64,000 nt of DNA, taken from positions 310,001-374,000 of the forward strand of contig NZ_CP030048.1 in NCBI RefSeq assembly GCF_015291665.1. The letters are read 5' to 3'. The notes beneath the pieces are model-generated. The model saw nothing but the letters and a program-made list of their open reading frames with translations, searched no databases and was not told where the DNA came from. The translations under genes and the position numbers were made by a program. Shown piece by piece: positions 17,167 to 26,136 of the stretch (the stretch's first letter is position 1; each line of letters begins with the position of its first letter). This DNA is from Bradyrhizobium sp. CCBAU 53338 (GTDB taxonomy: Bacteria > Pseudomonadota > Alphaproteobacteria > Rhizobiales > Xanthobacteraceae).

Positions 17167-19158
17167 TTACTGGCGCGGTGGCGGTGCCGCGTTGGCCTGG
17201 CCGCCGTTGAGCAGCGGGGTGATGCGGCGGACGGTGACGCGCCGGTTGATCAGGCTCGGTCCTTGCGTCTGCTCCTTCAGGTACTGCTCGCCATAGCCCT
17301 GCGACGTCAGATTCTCCGCGGGCACGCCGAACTGCTGGGTCAGCAATTCGGCCGCGGCCTGCGCCCGGCGGTCCGACAGCGACAGATTGTCGACGTCGTT
17401 GCCGACCGCGTCGGTGTGGCCCTCGATCAGGAACACCTCCTGCGGATTGGCCTGGATCGCCTGGTTGATGCCGTCGGCGATCACCTGCAACCGCGCCGCC
17501 TGGTCCGGCGGAATGGTCCACGATCCCGTCGCGAAGTTGATCGTGTTGACGTCGACGCTCGGCATCTGCATGCGAACATTGGGGCTGTAGCGGATCTCGT
17601 CGAGCGAGTAGCGCCGATCGATTCGCTGCACCGGCGGCGCCCGCATCGTGTCGTAGATCACCTGCGGCGACGCCTCCTGGGCGTCGACGATGTAGCGATC
17701 GTAGGGGATGCTGACCACCGGCGGCGGGACATCGACATAGAAGCCGCCGACCGCGCGCGGATCGCGATAGGTGTTGTCGATGATCACGATCTCGCGGCCA
17801 CGCGCATCCCTGCGGATACGTCGCATCAAGCTTCCGTCCGGACCGACCACCGTGATGATCTCGGTTCCGTCAGGACGGATCACGACCGTGCGGGTTTCGC
17901 CGCCGACCGTCTCGGTGCGGATGTCGCGGGCGCCATAGCGGAAGCGATAGAGATCGTTGCCGCGGACATAGGCCTGCCCGCCGGGATCACGGATGATGAT
18001 GCGGTCCGGCTCGGTGTAGACGGTGCGGCCGCCTTCCACGACCTCGTGCCGCTCCTTGTGCAGGTCCGCGATGGTGGCGCCGATCACGGCGCCGGCCACC
18101 ACGCCCGCGCCGATCGCGAGCGGCGTCAGGTCACGCTGCGGCGGACGCGGCGGCGGCGGCAGCGGTGCTGCGACCGTCGGCGCGGCGCGGAACGCCGGCG
18201 CAACCGTCGGCGGCGCGTACTGAACCTTGTTGGGCGGCGGAGCTGCGGCCGGCGTGGCCGGCACGACAGTCGGCGCCGCGACGCCGGGCGGAGGCGCCGG
18301 GGGACGCGGCACGGCGCCTGCCTGCGGTGCCGCGGGCGGTGTACCGGCAGCGGGCGCGCCGGCTGGCGGCGTTCCACCCTGGCGTCCGGGAGGCGGTGTC
18401 ACCGCGCCGCCGGGCGCGGGCGTTGCCGTCGGAGCAGGGGTTGCGCCCGGAGCCGGTCCCGCGGCCGGCGGTGCGCCGGGACGTCCCGGAGGCCTGGTGC
18501 CAGGTGCCGGCGTTGCCGACGGCGCGGGTGTGGCTGTCGGGGGCGGAGGCGTCGCCGGACGAACGGCGGGCGCCGGAGGCGTCGTCGGGGCTGGCGTTGC
18601 GGTTGGCGCAGGCCGCACTGCAGGGGCCGCGGACGGCGGCGTGGTTGTAGCAGGCGGAGGTGGCGGCGGGGCAGCCGGACGCGCTGCCGCGGGCGGAGGC
18701 GGTGGTGGGGTCGGCGCATGCTGCTGCGGAGCCGCTGCCGGAGGCGGTACATGCTGCTGCGGGGCCGGAGGCGGCGTTGGGGCCTTCGGTGCAGCAGGCG
18801 GCGGCGGAGGCGCCTGACGGGCCGCGGGCGGCGCAGCCGGCGGGGGCGGCGGTGTCGGGCGCGACGGCGCTGCGGCCGGCGGGGGTGCAGCGGGCGGATG
18901 CGGGGGTGCAGCCGCGGGCGGCGGGGCGCTTGGTGCCTTGGGCGCAGCAGGCGGAGGCGGCGTCGCCGGGCGCGCCGCGGGCGGCGGTCCCTTCGGCGCC
19001 TCCTTCGGAGGCTGCTTCGGTTTTCCGTCAGGGCCCTTCTCGGGCTGGGCCTGCGCGACCACGAGCGGCGGCGCGCTTTGCGCGTGCGATGCGGAGCTTG
19101 CGAATTGCATCGCGGTCAGAGCCGTCGTGGCAAGCAGCACGAAGCGAAGATTGGTCAT
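17167..19158 (-). CDS. OmpA family protein with a very long Pro/Ala-rich N-terminal region
   Basis: 663 residues. A Sec signal (1-27) is followed by a low-complexity Pro/Ala/Thr region of about 300 residues (about 30-335). A short hydrophobic, glycine-zipper-like stretch (AIGAGVVAGAVIGATIADL, about 355-373) comes next, then a beta-rich segment and a C-terminal OmpA domain (about 545-655) with the peptidoglycan-binding signature (HTDAVGND, SLSDRRA). It probably tethers the outer membrane to peptidoglycan. Pro-rich regions of this size are extended and can span the periplasm. ATG at 19158; monocistronic. Confidence 0.85.
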   Translation of the reverse strand: MTNLRFVLLATTALTAMQFASSASHAQSAPPLVVAQAQPEKGPDGKPKQPPKEAPKGPPPAARPATPPPPAAPKAPSAPPPAAAPPHPPAAPPPAAAPSRPTPPPPPAAPPAARQAPPPPPAAPKAPTPPPAPQQHVPPPAAAPQQHAPTPPPPPPAAARPAAPPPPPPATTTPPSAAPAVRPAPTATPAPTTPPAPAVRPATPPPPTATPAPSATPAPGTRPPGRPGAPPAAGPAPGATPAPTATPAPGGAVTPPPGRQGGTPPAGAPAAGTPPAAPQAGAVPRPPAPPPGVAAPTVVPATPAAAPPPNKVQYAPPTVAPAFRAAPTVAAPLPPPPRPPQRDLTPLAIGAGVVAGAVIGATIADLHKERHEVVEGGRTVYTEPDRIIIRDPGGQAYVRGNDLYRFRYGARDIRTETVGGETRTVVIRPDGTEIITVVGPDGSLMRRIRRDARGREIVIIDNTYRDPRAVGGFYVDVPPPVVSIPYDRYIVDAQEASPQVIYDTMRAPPVQRIDRRYSLDEIRYSPNVRMQMPSVDVNTINFATGSWTIPPDQAARLQVIADGINQAIQANPQEVFLIEGHTDAVGNDVDNLSLSDRRAQAAAELLTQQFGVPAENLTSQGYGEQYLKEQTQGPSLINRRVTVRRITPLLNGGQANAAPPPRQ

Positions 19159-19329
19159 GTCGTGAAATTCCCCGGAAGGTTCTTTGACGAGGTGAAGTCG
19201 GGTGATGAACAGCTACGCGTTAGGCCGGATTGTGGCGGGCAAAGACATTGCGTCGCGATTTATTTCTGCATGCAAATCATGTCACACGAGCAACGTTCAT
19301 TGCGCATTCAGGCCCGGCTTGCAATCGCG

Positions 19330-19581
19330 TCACGCATGAGCCTGCGACGAATTGGCATCCGTCGCAGGATTCGGCGCGAGCGGACCGCTCGGTCCGCGCG
19401 ACGGAATCTCCTCGGGCACGCGACCCGGCAATTCATCCGGCCGCGGTGATTCCCCGGGCTCGCGCACCGGCGGCGTGATCTCCGGTTGCGGATTGCCCGG
19501 CGGAATGCCCGGCGGCGGCTCGGTCGGCGTGCCGGGTGTCGACGGCGGTATCTCGGGCGGTTCGATCGGCATCGGCATCAT
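19330..19581 (-). CDS. Short proline-rich hypothetical protein
   Basis: About 83 residues from the ATG at 19581; ATGs at 19578 and 19572 are equally possible. It is almost entirely Pro, Glu, Gly and Thr (PIEPPEIPPSTPGTPTEPPPG-like repeats, then REPGESPRPDELPG). It has no signal peptide, membrane helix or known domain and is probably disordered. Similar short proteins occur in Bradyrhizobium, from memory of the family. No strong ribosome site is visible, so expression is uncertain. The flanks (19159-19329 and 19582-19663) show no other feature. Confidence 0.55.
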   Translation of the reverse strand: MMPMPIEPPEIPPSTPGTPTEPPPGIPPGNPQPEITPPVREPGESPRPDELPGRVPEEIPSRGPSGPLAPNPATDANSSQAHA

Positions 19582-19663
19582 CGAGATCAGTTGTCGGGAG
19601 AACGACAACGATGATGCGGCGCCGATGTTCCGAGAAGATCACGCTCGAACAACGGACGGCGTC

Positions 19664-20050
19664 CTATTCGGGCGCGTGACAGACCGCCTCGATGTTGTGG
19701 CCGTCGGGGTCCAGCACGAAGGCGCCGTAATAGTTCGCGTGATAATGCGGGCGGATGCCGGGCGGCCCGTTGTCGCGGCCACCGGCGGCCATCGCAGCCT
19801 CGTAGAACGCATCGACCGTCGCGCGGTCCTTCGCCAGGATCGCGACATGCACCGGCTTGTTCATCGCGCCCTTGCCGTCGATCCAGAAATCCGGCTTGCC
19901 GTCGGCGCCGAAGCCGGCGGCTGCGGCATGGCCGGTCTGCTCTTCCGTCACTTCCATGATCAGGCTGTAATCGAGCGGCGCCAGCGCCCTGGCGTAGAAC
20001 GTCTTCGCGGCCTCGTAGTCGGAAACCGACAAGCCCAAATGATCGATCAT
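19664..20050 (-). CDS. VOC superfamily (glyoxalase/dioxygenase-like) protein
   Basis: 128-residue single VOC domain (MIDHLGLSVSDYEAA... through VLDPDGHNIEAVCH) with H4 at the first metal-ligand position and E122 in the terminal NIEAV motif. It is probably a metal-dependent cytoplasmic lyase, isomerase or resistance protein; substrate unknown. The ATG at 20050 fits the domain edge; the earlier frame start at 20113 would overlap the end of the FkbM gene. It follows the FkbM gene by 16 bases on the same strand and is likely co-transcribed. Confidence 0.85.
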   Translation of the reverse strand: MIDHLGLSVSDYEAAKTFYARALAPLDYSLIMEVTEEQTGHAAAAGFGADGKPDFWIDGKGAMNKPVHVAILAKDRATVDAFYEAAMAAGGRDNGPPGIRPHYHANYYGAFVLDPDGHNIEAVCHAPE

Positions 20051-20066
20051 CGATAGCCTCCGCCGT

Positions 20067-20924
20067 TCAGCGTGACAGGAACGTGTTGCTTCTCGTCTTG
20101 CGCGCGATCGCAAAGCCGCGCGTGACCATGTCAGCGATACAATCCTGCTGCCATTCGTTTTGTGACAGATGCTCGATCACCACCGCACGCGGCCACAGCG
20201 ACGGTGGCGCGTCGCGGAAGAATCCGATCAGCACGCGGTCCTCAAAACCCTCGACGTCGATCTTGAGCGAATCGACCTTGCGGACGCCGGCATCTTCCAG
20301 AATGCGCGTGAGCCGCAGCGACGGCACCTTGATGGCCTCGGCGCTGGCGGCGCCGGTGACGACATGCGTGGCGCCGAGATTGCCGCCGCCGCTCTCGATC
20401 ATCAACTCGCCGTCGGCATCGCCCGCGGCGGCCTGCACCAGGCGCACCTGCGTTGCCTTCGACGCGGCATGGTTGAACGAGAGCCGGCCAAAGGTGAGGG
20501 GATGCGGCTCGATTGCGACCACTTTGCCTGATGGTCCGACCTGCCGCGCCATCACCAGCGCAAACGTGCCGACATTGGCGCCGACGTCGACGAACGTCCC
20601 GCCGGCCGGCGTGTGCCGGCGCAGGAAGTCGAGCTCGTCGATGTTGTAGTCGGGGTTGAACAGCGCGCCGCGTTCGGTCGCGCTGCCCTGATGATAGAAG
20701 CGGAACGAGGCGCCCTGATATTGCACGTCGACCGGGCCGACGCGCAGCAGATTGACCAGCCGCGACATCCACGGCCGGAACGCGCCGCGCTTCAGTCCCG
20801 ATCGTTGCGCGAGGCTGATGATCGCGGCCTGCGCTGCGTTCGGCGCATACGTGCCGAACGGCGCGGTCGAAAGAGTGGTGTCGGGCGTCAAGCAGGCGGT
20901 CCTCGTTGCAAGTGGCGCATGCAT
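20067..20924 (-). CDS. FkbM family SAM-dependent methyltransferase
   Basis: 285 residues. An N-terminal extension (1-65) is followed by the FkbM domain (about 108-265), with the SAM-binding motif VDVGANVGT (112-120), the acidic IEPHP motif and LKIDVEGFE near residue 225. FkbM enzymes O-methylate sugars or secondary metabolites. The acceptor is unknown. It is probably an operon with the downstream VOC gene (16-base gap). A palindromic repeat (20954-20991) lies upstream. Confidence 0.86.
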   Translation of the reverse strand: MHAPLATRTACLTPDTTLSTAPFGTYAPNAAQAAIISLAQRSGLKRGAFRPWMSRLVNLLRVGPVDVQYQGASFRFYHQGSATERGALFNPDYNIDELDFLRRHTPAGGTFVDVGANVGTFALVMARQVGPSGKVVAIEPHPLTFGRLSFNHAASKATQVRLVQAAAGDADGELMIESGGGNLGATHVVTGAASAEAIKVPSLRLTRILEDAGVRKVDSLKIDVEGFEDRVLIGFFRDAPPSLWPRAVVIEHLSQNEWQQDCIADMVTRGFAIARKTRSNTFLSR

Positions 20925-20953
20925 AGCCGGTTTTGGTGAGGGCTACAATTTCA

Positions 20954-20991
20954 GTGTCGTCCCGGAGCGCGAAGCGAGCCCGGGGGACGAG
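20954..20991. repeat. Short palindromic repeat, 'GTCGTCCCGGA' family
   Basis: GTCGTCCCGGAGCGCGAAGCG pairs imperfectly with AGCCCGGGGGACGAG. A cleaner relative is at 31755-31793. It lies between the ABC transporter stop and the FkbM start and may act as a transcript-end structure. Confidence 0.6.
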
Positions 20992-20997
20992 AGTGCC

Positions 20998-22959
20998 TCA
21001 CGCCGCCTTTTTCGCCGCCGGCTTGCGCTGGCGCAGGAAGCGGCCGAGCAGCTTGCGCTTGCCCTTGCGCGGGATCAGGTCGATGTCGCTGACGAGCTTG
21101 GCGCCGCCCTTGTGGCGCTCCAGCACGATCTTGCGGCTGTGGAAGGCTTCCAGCTCGACACGATGTGCGACGCTGACGATGGTCGCCTTCGGCAGCTCGT
21201 CGGTGACCATCTGCATCATCTTGTCCTGGCTCTTCTCGTCGAGAGCCGAGGTCGCTTCGTCCAGCACGACGATATCGGGGTTGTGCAACAGAAGCCGCGC
21301 GAAGGCGAGGCGCTGCTTCTCGCCGCCGGAGAGCGTCTGGTCCCACGGCCCCTCCTCCTCGATCTTCTCCTTGAGGTGATCGAGGCCGACCTTGTCCAGG
21401 GCCTCGCCGATCTCCGCCTCGCTCCAGTTCTCGGCTGCGCCGGGATAGGCCACGGCACGCCGCAGCGAGCCCGAGGGCACATAGGGTCGTTGCGGCAGCA
21501 TGAACAGCCGGCGGTCGGGATGGAAATTGACGTTGCCGCCGCCCCATGGCCAGAGGCCCGCGATCGCGCGCACCAGCGTGCTCTTGCCGGTGCCGGATTC
21601 GCCGGCGACCAGCAGCCGCTCGCCGGGCTCGATCGCCACTTCGGTCTCCCCGACCACCGCGGTGCCGTCGTCGAGCGTGACGGAGAGGTCGTTCAGCTCC
21701 AGCATCATCGTCTGGTTGCCGGTCTCGCCGCGCTTGATGCGGCCGAGGCCGTCGCCCTGCTCGGCGCGTTCGAGGCCGTCCAGCGACATCATCAGCGACG
21801 CGATGCGGCGGGCACAGGCGTTCCAGTCCGCGAGCCGCGGATAGTTGTCGACCAGCCAGCCGAACGCGCTCTGCACGATGGTGAAGGCGGACGCCGCCTG
21901 CATCACCTGTCCGAGGCTCATGCTGCCGTCGAGGAATTTTGGCGCGCAGAGCAGCAGCGGCACGACGGGAGCAACGAGGCTCGAGCCCTGCGACACCAGC
22001 GTCGTGCGCATGTGCTGGCCGGCGAGCCGCGCCCATTGTCCGAGGACACTGGTAAAATTGCGGTCGATGCCGCCGCGTTCTTCGTCCTCGCCGCCGAGCA
22101 GCGCAATGCTCTCGCCATTCTCGCGCACGCGGGTCAGCGTGTAGCGGAATTCGGCTTCCGCCTGGTTCTTGTCCTCGGAGACCTGCACGAATTGACGGCC
22201 GATCACCAGGATCGAGCCGGAGGCGATCGCCGCGTAGAGCATTGCGGCAATCACGAGAAAGCCGGGAATGGTGATCGTCGATCCGCCCAGCGTCACGGTG
22301 AGCGCGCCGCCGATGGTCCAGAGCACCACGATGAAGGTCGCGGCCGACAGCAGCGCCGAGGTGACGCCGGCGAGAAAGTCGACCGGCGAATCCGTTGCGA
22401 CGCGCAGATCCTCGGCGATCCGGTATTCCGGATTCTTGTGATCGCCTCCGACGAGGTTGAGCTGGTAGTAGCGCCCGTTGGCGAGCCAGCGCGTCAGCAC
22501 GCTGTTGGTGAGCCAGGCGCGCCAGCGCCGCTGGATGCTCATCCGCGCAAACACCTGCGCGACACCGAGCACGATGCTGCCGATCGCGAGCGGGAAGAAC
22601 ACGGCCGTGAGATGGAAGACGGTGGTTGCGTCGCGCTTCTCGATGGCGTCGAAGATCGCGCGATTCCAGACATTGATGCCGTATTGGAAGCCGACGGTGA
22701 GGACGATCAGCACGACGAGGCCGATCGAGAACGGCCAGGCGAGACGGTCGCCCTTGCGGCTCCAGAAGCCGCGCGCGCTGATCCAGAATCGCGTCAGCAG
22801 ATAATCCTTGCGCGCCCGCTCGACCTCTTCAGGCGTCAGCTCGGGATCGGGTTCGAGCACTTCGGGCGGCGGCGCGGCAACGTCCTCGCCGTCCTCGCCC
22901 TTGATGTCGACGATGGGCGGCTTCCTGGCCCCTTCGCGCTTTGCGGCTGGTTTTTCCAT
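20998..22959 (-). CDS. SbmA/BacA-like ABC transporter, permease fused to ATPase
   Basis: 653 residues. A cytoplasmic N-terminus (1-70) is followed by an ABC_membrane_2 (SbmA/BacA, ABCD-type) permease domain with about six helices (about 75-390). The C-terminal ATPase has Walker A GESGTGKST (453-461), signature LSGGEKQR (about 549) and Walker B VVLDEATSALDE (about 572). The same architecture is found in Bradyrhizobium BclA, which imports NCR peptides in nodules, and in E. coli YddA. Which of these it matches cannot be decided here. It probably imports peptides or exports lipid-like compounds. ATG at 22959; same strand as the kinase gene, 54 bases downstream of it. Confidence 0.88.
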   Translation of the reverse strand: MEKPAAKREGARKPPIVDIKGEDGEDVAAPPPEVLEPDPELTPEEVERARKDYLLTRFWISARGFWSRKGDRLAWPFSIGLVVLIVLTVGFQYGINVWNRAIFDAIEKRDATTVFHLTAVFFPLAIGSIVLGVAQVFARMSIQRRWRAWLTNSVLTRWLANGRYYQLNLVGGDHKNPEYRIAEDLRVATDSPVDFLAGVTSALLSAATFIVVLWTIGGALTVTLGGSTITIPGFLVIAAMLYAAIASGSILVIGRQFVQVSEDKNQAEAEFRYTLTRVRENGESIALLGGEDEERGGIDRNFTSVLGQWARLAGQHMRTTLVSQGSSLVAPVVPLLLCAPKFLDGSMSLGQVMQAASAFTIVQSAFGWLVDNYPRLADWNACARRIASLMMSLDGLERAEQGDGLGRIKRGETGNQTMMLELNDLSVTLDDGTAVVGETEVAIEPGERLLVAGESGTGKSTLVRAIAGLWPWGGGNVNFHPDRRLFMLPQRPYVPSGSLRRAVAYPGAAENWSEAEIGEALDKVGLDHLKEKIEEEGPWDQTLSGGEKQRLAFARLLLHNPDIVVLDEATSALDEKSQDKMMQMVTDELPKATIVSVAHRVELEAFHSRKIVLERHKGGAKLVSDIDLIPRKGKRKLLGRFLRQRKPAAKKAA

Positions 22960-23013
22960 GGCCGGGTAACGCGAGACAAATCGGCCGGTTCCCCTCGGGT
23001 TCCGCCGGCGTCC

Positions 23014-25152
23014 TCACTCGGCGGCGCCGTCGCGAACCCGTTTCAGCCGCGCGGCCTTGTGCAGGACTCGCGACAGCTCCTCGATCGAATAGGGCTTTTG
23101 CACGAGCTCGAAGCCGGTGACGCCGTCCTGGGACAAAGCGTGGCTGTAGCCCGTGGTCAGAACGACAGGTACGCCGATGCCGCGCTCGCGGATCGCCTGC
23201 GCCAGATCGAGCCCGGTCATTCCGGGCATCACGACGTCGGAGAACACGACGTCGAACCGATCGGAATCGCCGACCAGTTCGGCGAGCGCGTCGGTGGCGT
23301 TGTCGACGAGCGTGACGCTGTAGCCGAGCTCGGTCAGCCCGTCGGCGGCGAAATTGCCGAGCTCGATATTGTCCTCGACGACCAGCACCGACATACCGCT
23401 GCCGGCGACGGCAGGGGCGGTGGTCGGCGCCTGGCTTCGGGGCAGGAGAGCTGCCGGCACGCGCGGCAGGTAGAGCGAGAAGGTGCTGCCCTGGCCGACT
23501 TCGCTGATCACGGTCACCTCGCCGCCGGATTGCCGGGCGAAGCCGAACACCTGCGACAGGCCGAGGCCGGTGCCCTGACCGACCTGCTTGGTGGTGAAGA
23601 ACGGCTCGAAGATGCGGCCCAACTGGGCGGCGGGAATGCCGATACCGGTGTCGCTGACGGCGACGCAGACGAAGCCGTGGCCGTCCGAGAGATGCGCGAG
23701 CGTATCAGGAACGGTGGTCGCCGGGTGCACCGTCAAGACGATTCGGCCCTTGCCCTGCATGGCGTCGCGCGCATTGGTCGCCATGTTGATCATCGCGGTC
23801 TCGAACTGCCCGGCGTCGGCGTTGACGAGGCAGGGCTCGCCCGGCAGCTGCATGACGATCTCGATCGCAGGTCCAAGCAGTGTGGCGAGCATGTCGCGCA
23901 GCGACTGCATGCGATCGCCGACGTCGAACACTTCGGGCTTCAAGGTCTGGCGCCGCGCAAAGGCGAGCAGCTGCGAGGTCAGCTTGGCCGCGCGTGCGAC
24001 CGCTTCCGCGATCGCCGTGATGTAGCGCTGCCGCCGCTCCTCGCTCAGTTGCGGGCGGTTCAGGAGGTCGACGGAGGCGCGGATCACGGTCAGGAGGTTG
24101 TTGAAATCATGCGCGACGCCGCCGGTGAGCTGGCCCAGCGCCTCCAGCCGTTGACTATGCTTGAGCGCCTCCTCGGCCTCGCGCCGCCTTGCCGCTTCGA
24201 TCTGGAGATGCTGGGTGCGCCGGAAAGCGAAGGCCAGAAGGACGAACAGCAGCGCGGTGGCGGGCACGCCGAACACCAGGTGCTGGCTCATGGTGGCGAG
24301 CCAGCGCGCGCGGATCGCGGAGGTCTCGAGGCCGGCGCTGACATAGATCGGATATTCGGCGACGCGCCGGTAGCCGATGCGCCGTTCGATCCCGTCCGTT
24401 GGCCAGGCGATGGTCATCAGCCAATGATTGGGATGGGCTGCGATGGCCCGGCCGACCGGGCCGTTCGGATCGAGCCGGACGTCGCGATCGAGCCGCGGGA
24501 AATGTGCCAGCAACGTGCCGTCGGCGCGTCCCATCGCGAAGAAGCTGCCGGGTTCAGTGCCGATCCTGGCGTAGAAGTTCTCGAAATATTCCGGCAGGAC
24601 CGACGCCTGGATCACGCCGGTGAAGCTGCCGTCCTCGGATTCGCGGCGGCGGCTCATGCTGAAGAACCGCGCGCCCTGATAGGGCGGGCGCGGCGTCAGC
24701 GAGGCGCCGATGAAGGTGCCGATGCTCTGGTCGACATGGGCATAGAAATAATCGCGGTCGGCAAAGCTCAGCTCCGGCGGCGGCGAGGCCAGGCTGTTTA
24801 CCAGCGACTTTCCGCTCGCATCGAAAATCCAGGCCGATTTCAGCTGCGGCAGTGCGTCGGTGAGCTGCTTCAGGCGCTTGTGCAGCGCGCCTTCCCGTGA
24901 CCGGATGGCGTCGTCTGGCAGGTCGCGCACGACCTCGTTGAGCTCGGCCAGGCTCCGGTCGATGGTCTCGAACACCTTGAGCGCGTGCTCATGCGCGACA
25001 TCGAGCGTCCGCTCGATCTCACGGTCGGCGGTCTGAAGCGTCGAATTGTAGGAAATCGTGGAAGCAATGGCGAACAGCGCGACCGGCAGCGCCAGGGATG
25101 CAACCATCATCCACTGCAACAGTCTCAGCGAATTGCGTTGTGCGCCCTGCAC
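23014..25152 (-). CDS. Hybrid sensor histidine kinase with C-terminal receiver
   Basis: About 712 residues from a GTG at 25152, which has GGAG 7 bases upstream; a TTG at 25236 is the longest alternative. A transmembrane helix, a periplasmic PDC/Cache-like sensor domain (about 45-280) and a second helix come first. The kinase has the H-box GGVAHDFNNLL, N-box NMATNARDAM, and G-boxes DTGIGIP and GTGLGLS. The C-terminal receiver has acidic residues VVEDN, phospho-acceptor VFSDVVMPG and lysine QKPYS. It likely senses a small periplasmic ligand and phosphotransfers internally. No paired output regulator is adjacent. Possibly co-transcribed with the ABC transporter. Confidence 0.88.
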   Translation of the reverse strand: MQGAQRNSLRLLQWMMVASLALPVALFAIASTISYNSTLQTADREIERTLDVAHEHALKVFETIDRSLAELNEVVRDLPDDAIRSREGALHKRLKQLTDALPQLKSAWIFDASGKSLVNSLASPPPELSFADRDYFYAHVDQSIGTFIGASLTPRPPYQGARFFSMSRRRESEDGSFTGVIQASVLPEYFENFYARIGTEPGSFFAMGRADGTLLAHFPRLDRDVRLDPNGPVGRAIAAHPNHWLMTIAWPTDGIERRIGYRRVAEYPIYVSAGLETSAIRARWLATMSQHLVFGVPATALLFVLLAFAFRRTQHLQIEAARRREAEEALKHSQRLEALGQLTGGVAHDFNNLLTVIRASVDLLNRPQLSEERRQRYITAIAEAVARAAKLTSQLLAFARRQTLKPEVFDVGDRMQSLRDMLATLLGPAIEIVMQLPGEPCLVNADAGQFETAMINMATNARDAMQGKGRIVLTVHPATTVPDTLAHLSDGHGFVCVAVSDTGIGIPAAQLGRIFEPFFTTKQVGQGTGLGLSQVFGFARQSGGEVTVISEVGQGSTFSLYLPRVPAALLPRSQAPTTAPAVAGSGMSVLVVEDNIELGNFAADGLTELGYSVTLVDNATDALAELVGDSDRFDVVFSDVVMPGMTGLDLAQAIRERGIGVPVVLTTGYSHALSQDGVTGFELVQKPYSIEELSRVLHKAARLKRVRDGAAE

Positions 25153-25329
25153 GGTCGCTCCGGTCCCCCGACCGGAGAGCTTACTTGAATTTGACGCCGG
25201 GAAGGAAGCGGCTTGTAACGGAACCGGAGGTTGCAATGCACCGGCTCGCCCGCCTCGCGGGACGGGTCGACTTGACTCCGAACCGCGCTCCCCGGCCGCT
25301 CGGGCCGGGGCCGTCGCGTGAAAAAGACC

Positions 25330-26112
25330 CTAGATCTGGCGCTCGACCATCTTGAGCTTGAGCTCGGCGATGGCCTCGGCCGGGTTCAGGCCCTTCGGGC
25401 AGGCCTTGGCGCAGTTCATGATGGTGTGGCAGCGGTAGAGCCGGAACGGATCCTCGAGATTGTCGAGCCGCTCGCCGGTGGCCTCGTCGCGCGAATCAGA
25501 CACCCAGCGGTTGGCCTGGAGCAGCGCGGCGGGGCCGAGATAGCGGTCGCTGTTCCACCAATAGCTCGGGCACGAGGTCGAGCAGCAGGCGCACAGGATG
25601 CACTCGTAGAGGCCGTCGAGCTTCTCGCGGTCCTCGTGGGTCTGGCGCCATTCCTTCTGCGGCGTCGGCGAGGTCGTCTTCAGCCACGGCTCGACCGAGG
25701 CGTACTGCGCGTAGAAATTGGTCAGGTCGGGGACCAGGTCCTTCACGACCGGCTGGTGCGGCAGCGGGTTGATCTTCACCGCGCCGTCCTTCACGTCGTG
25801 CATCGAGCGGGTGCAGGCCAGCGTGTTCTGGCCGTCGATGTTCATGGCGCAGGAGCCGCAGACGCCTTCGCGGCAGGAGCGGCGGAAGGTCAGCGACGGG
25901 TCGATGTGGTTCTTGATCCAGATCAGGCCGTCCAGCACCATCGGGCCGCAATCGTTGACGTCGACGTAGTAGGTGTCGACGCTCGGATTCTTGCCGTCGT
26001 CGGGATTCCAGCGGTAGACGCGAAACTCGCGCGTCTCGGTCGCGCCCGTGGGCTTCGGCCAGGTCTTGCCGCCGGTGATTTTCGAGTTCTTCGGAAGTGC
26101 GAATTCAACCAT
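25330..26112 (-). CDS. sdhB: Succinate dehydrogenase iron-sulfur subunit
   Basis: 260 residues, last gene of sdhCDAB. It carries electrons from the flavin in SdhA to quinone in SdhC/D. The N-terminal ferredoxin domain holds the 2Fe-2S cysteines ([13 protein letters not shown] and a later Cys). The C-terminal domain holds the 4Fe-4S and 3Fe-4S ligands ([13 protein letters not shown] and [15 protein letters not shown]). ATG at 26112, 24 bases after sdhA. Confidence 0.97.
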   Translation of the reverse strand: MVEFALPKNSKITGGKTWPKPTGATETREFRVYRWNPDDGKNPSVDTYYVDVNDCGPMVLDGLIWIKNHIDPSLTFRRSCREGVCGSCAMNIDGQNTLACTRSMHDVKDGAVKINPLPHQPVVKDLVPDLTNFYAQYASVEPWLKTTSPTPQKEWRQTHEDREKLDGLYECILCACCSTSCPSYWWNSDRYLGPAALLQANRWVSDSRDEATGERLDNLEDPFRLYRCHTIMNCAKACPKGLNPAEAIAELKLKMVERQI

Positions 26113-26136
26113 TTCGATGAGGCTTTCGCTGTTCGC

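Noticed and set aside
18227..18817. Gly/Ala-rich open frame on the plus strand resembling a PE-PGRS-like protein
   Set aside because: It is the complement of the Pro/Ala-rich region of the OmpA gene. Pro codons (CCN) read in antisense give Gly codons (GGN).
20752..24900. 1382-codon open frame on the plus strand
   Set aside because: It covers the ABC transporter and kinase genes in antisense. The residues are low-information His/Asp/Arg/Leu, no motif is found, and both opposite genes have full domain sets.
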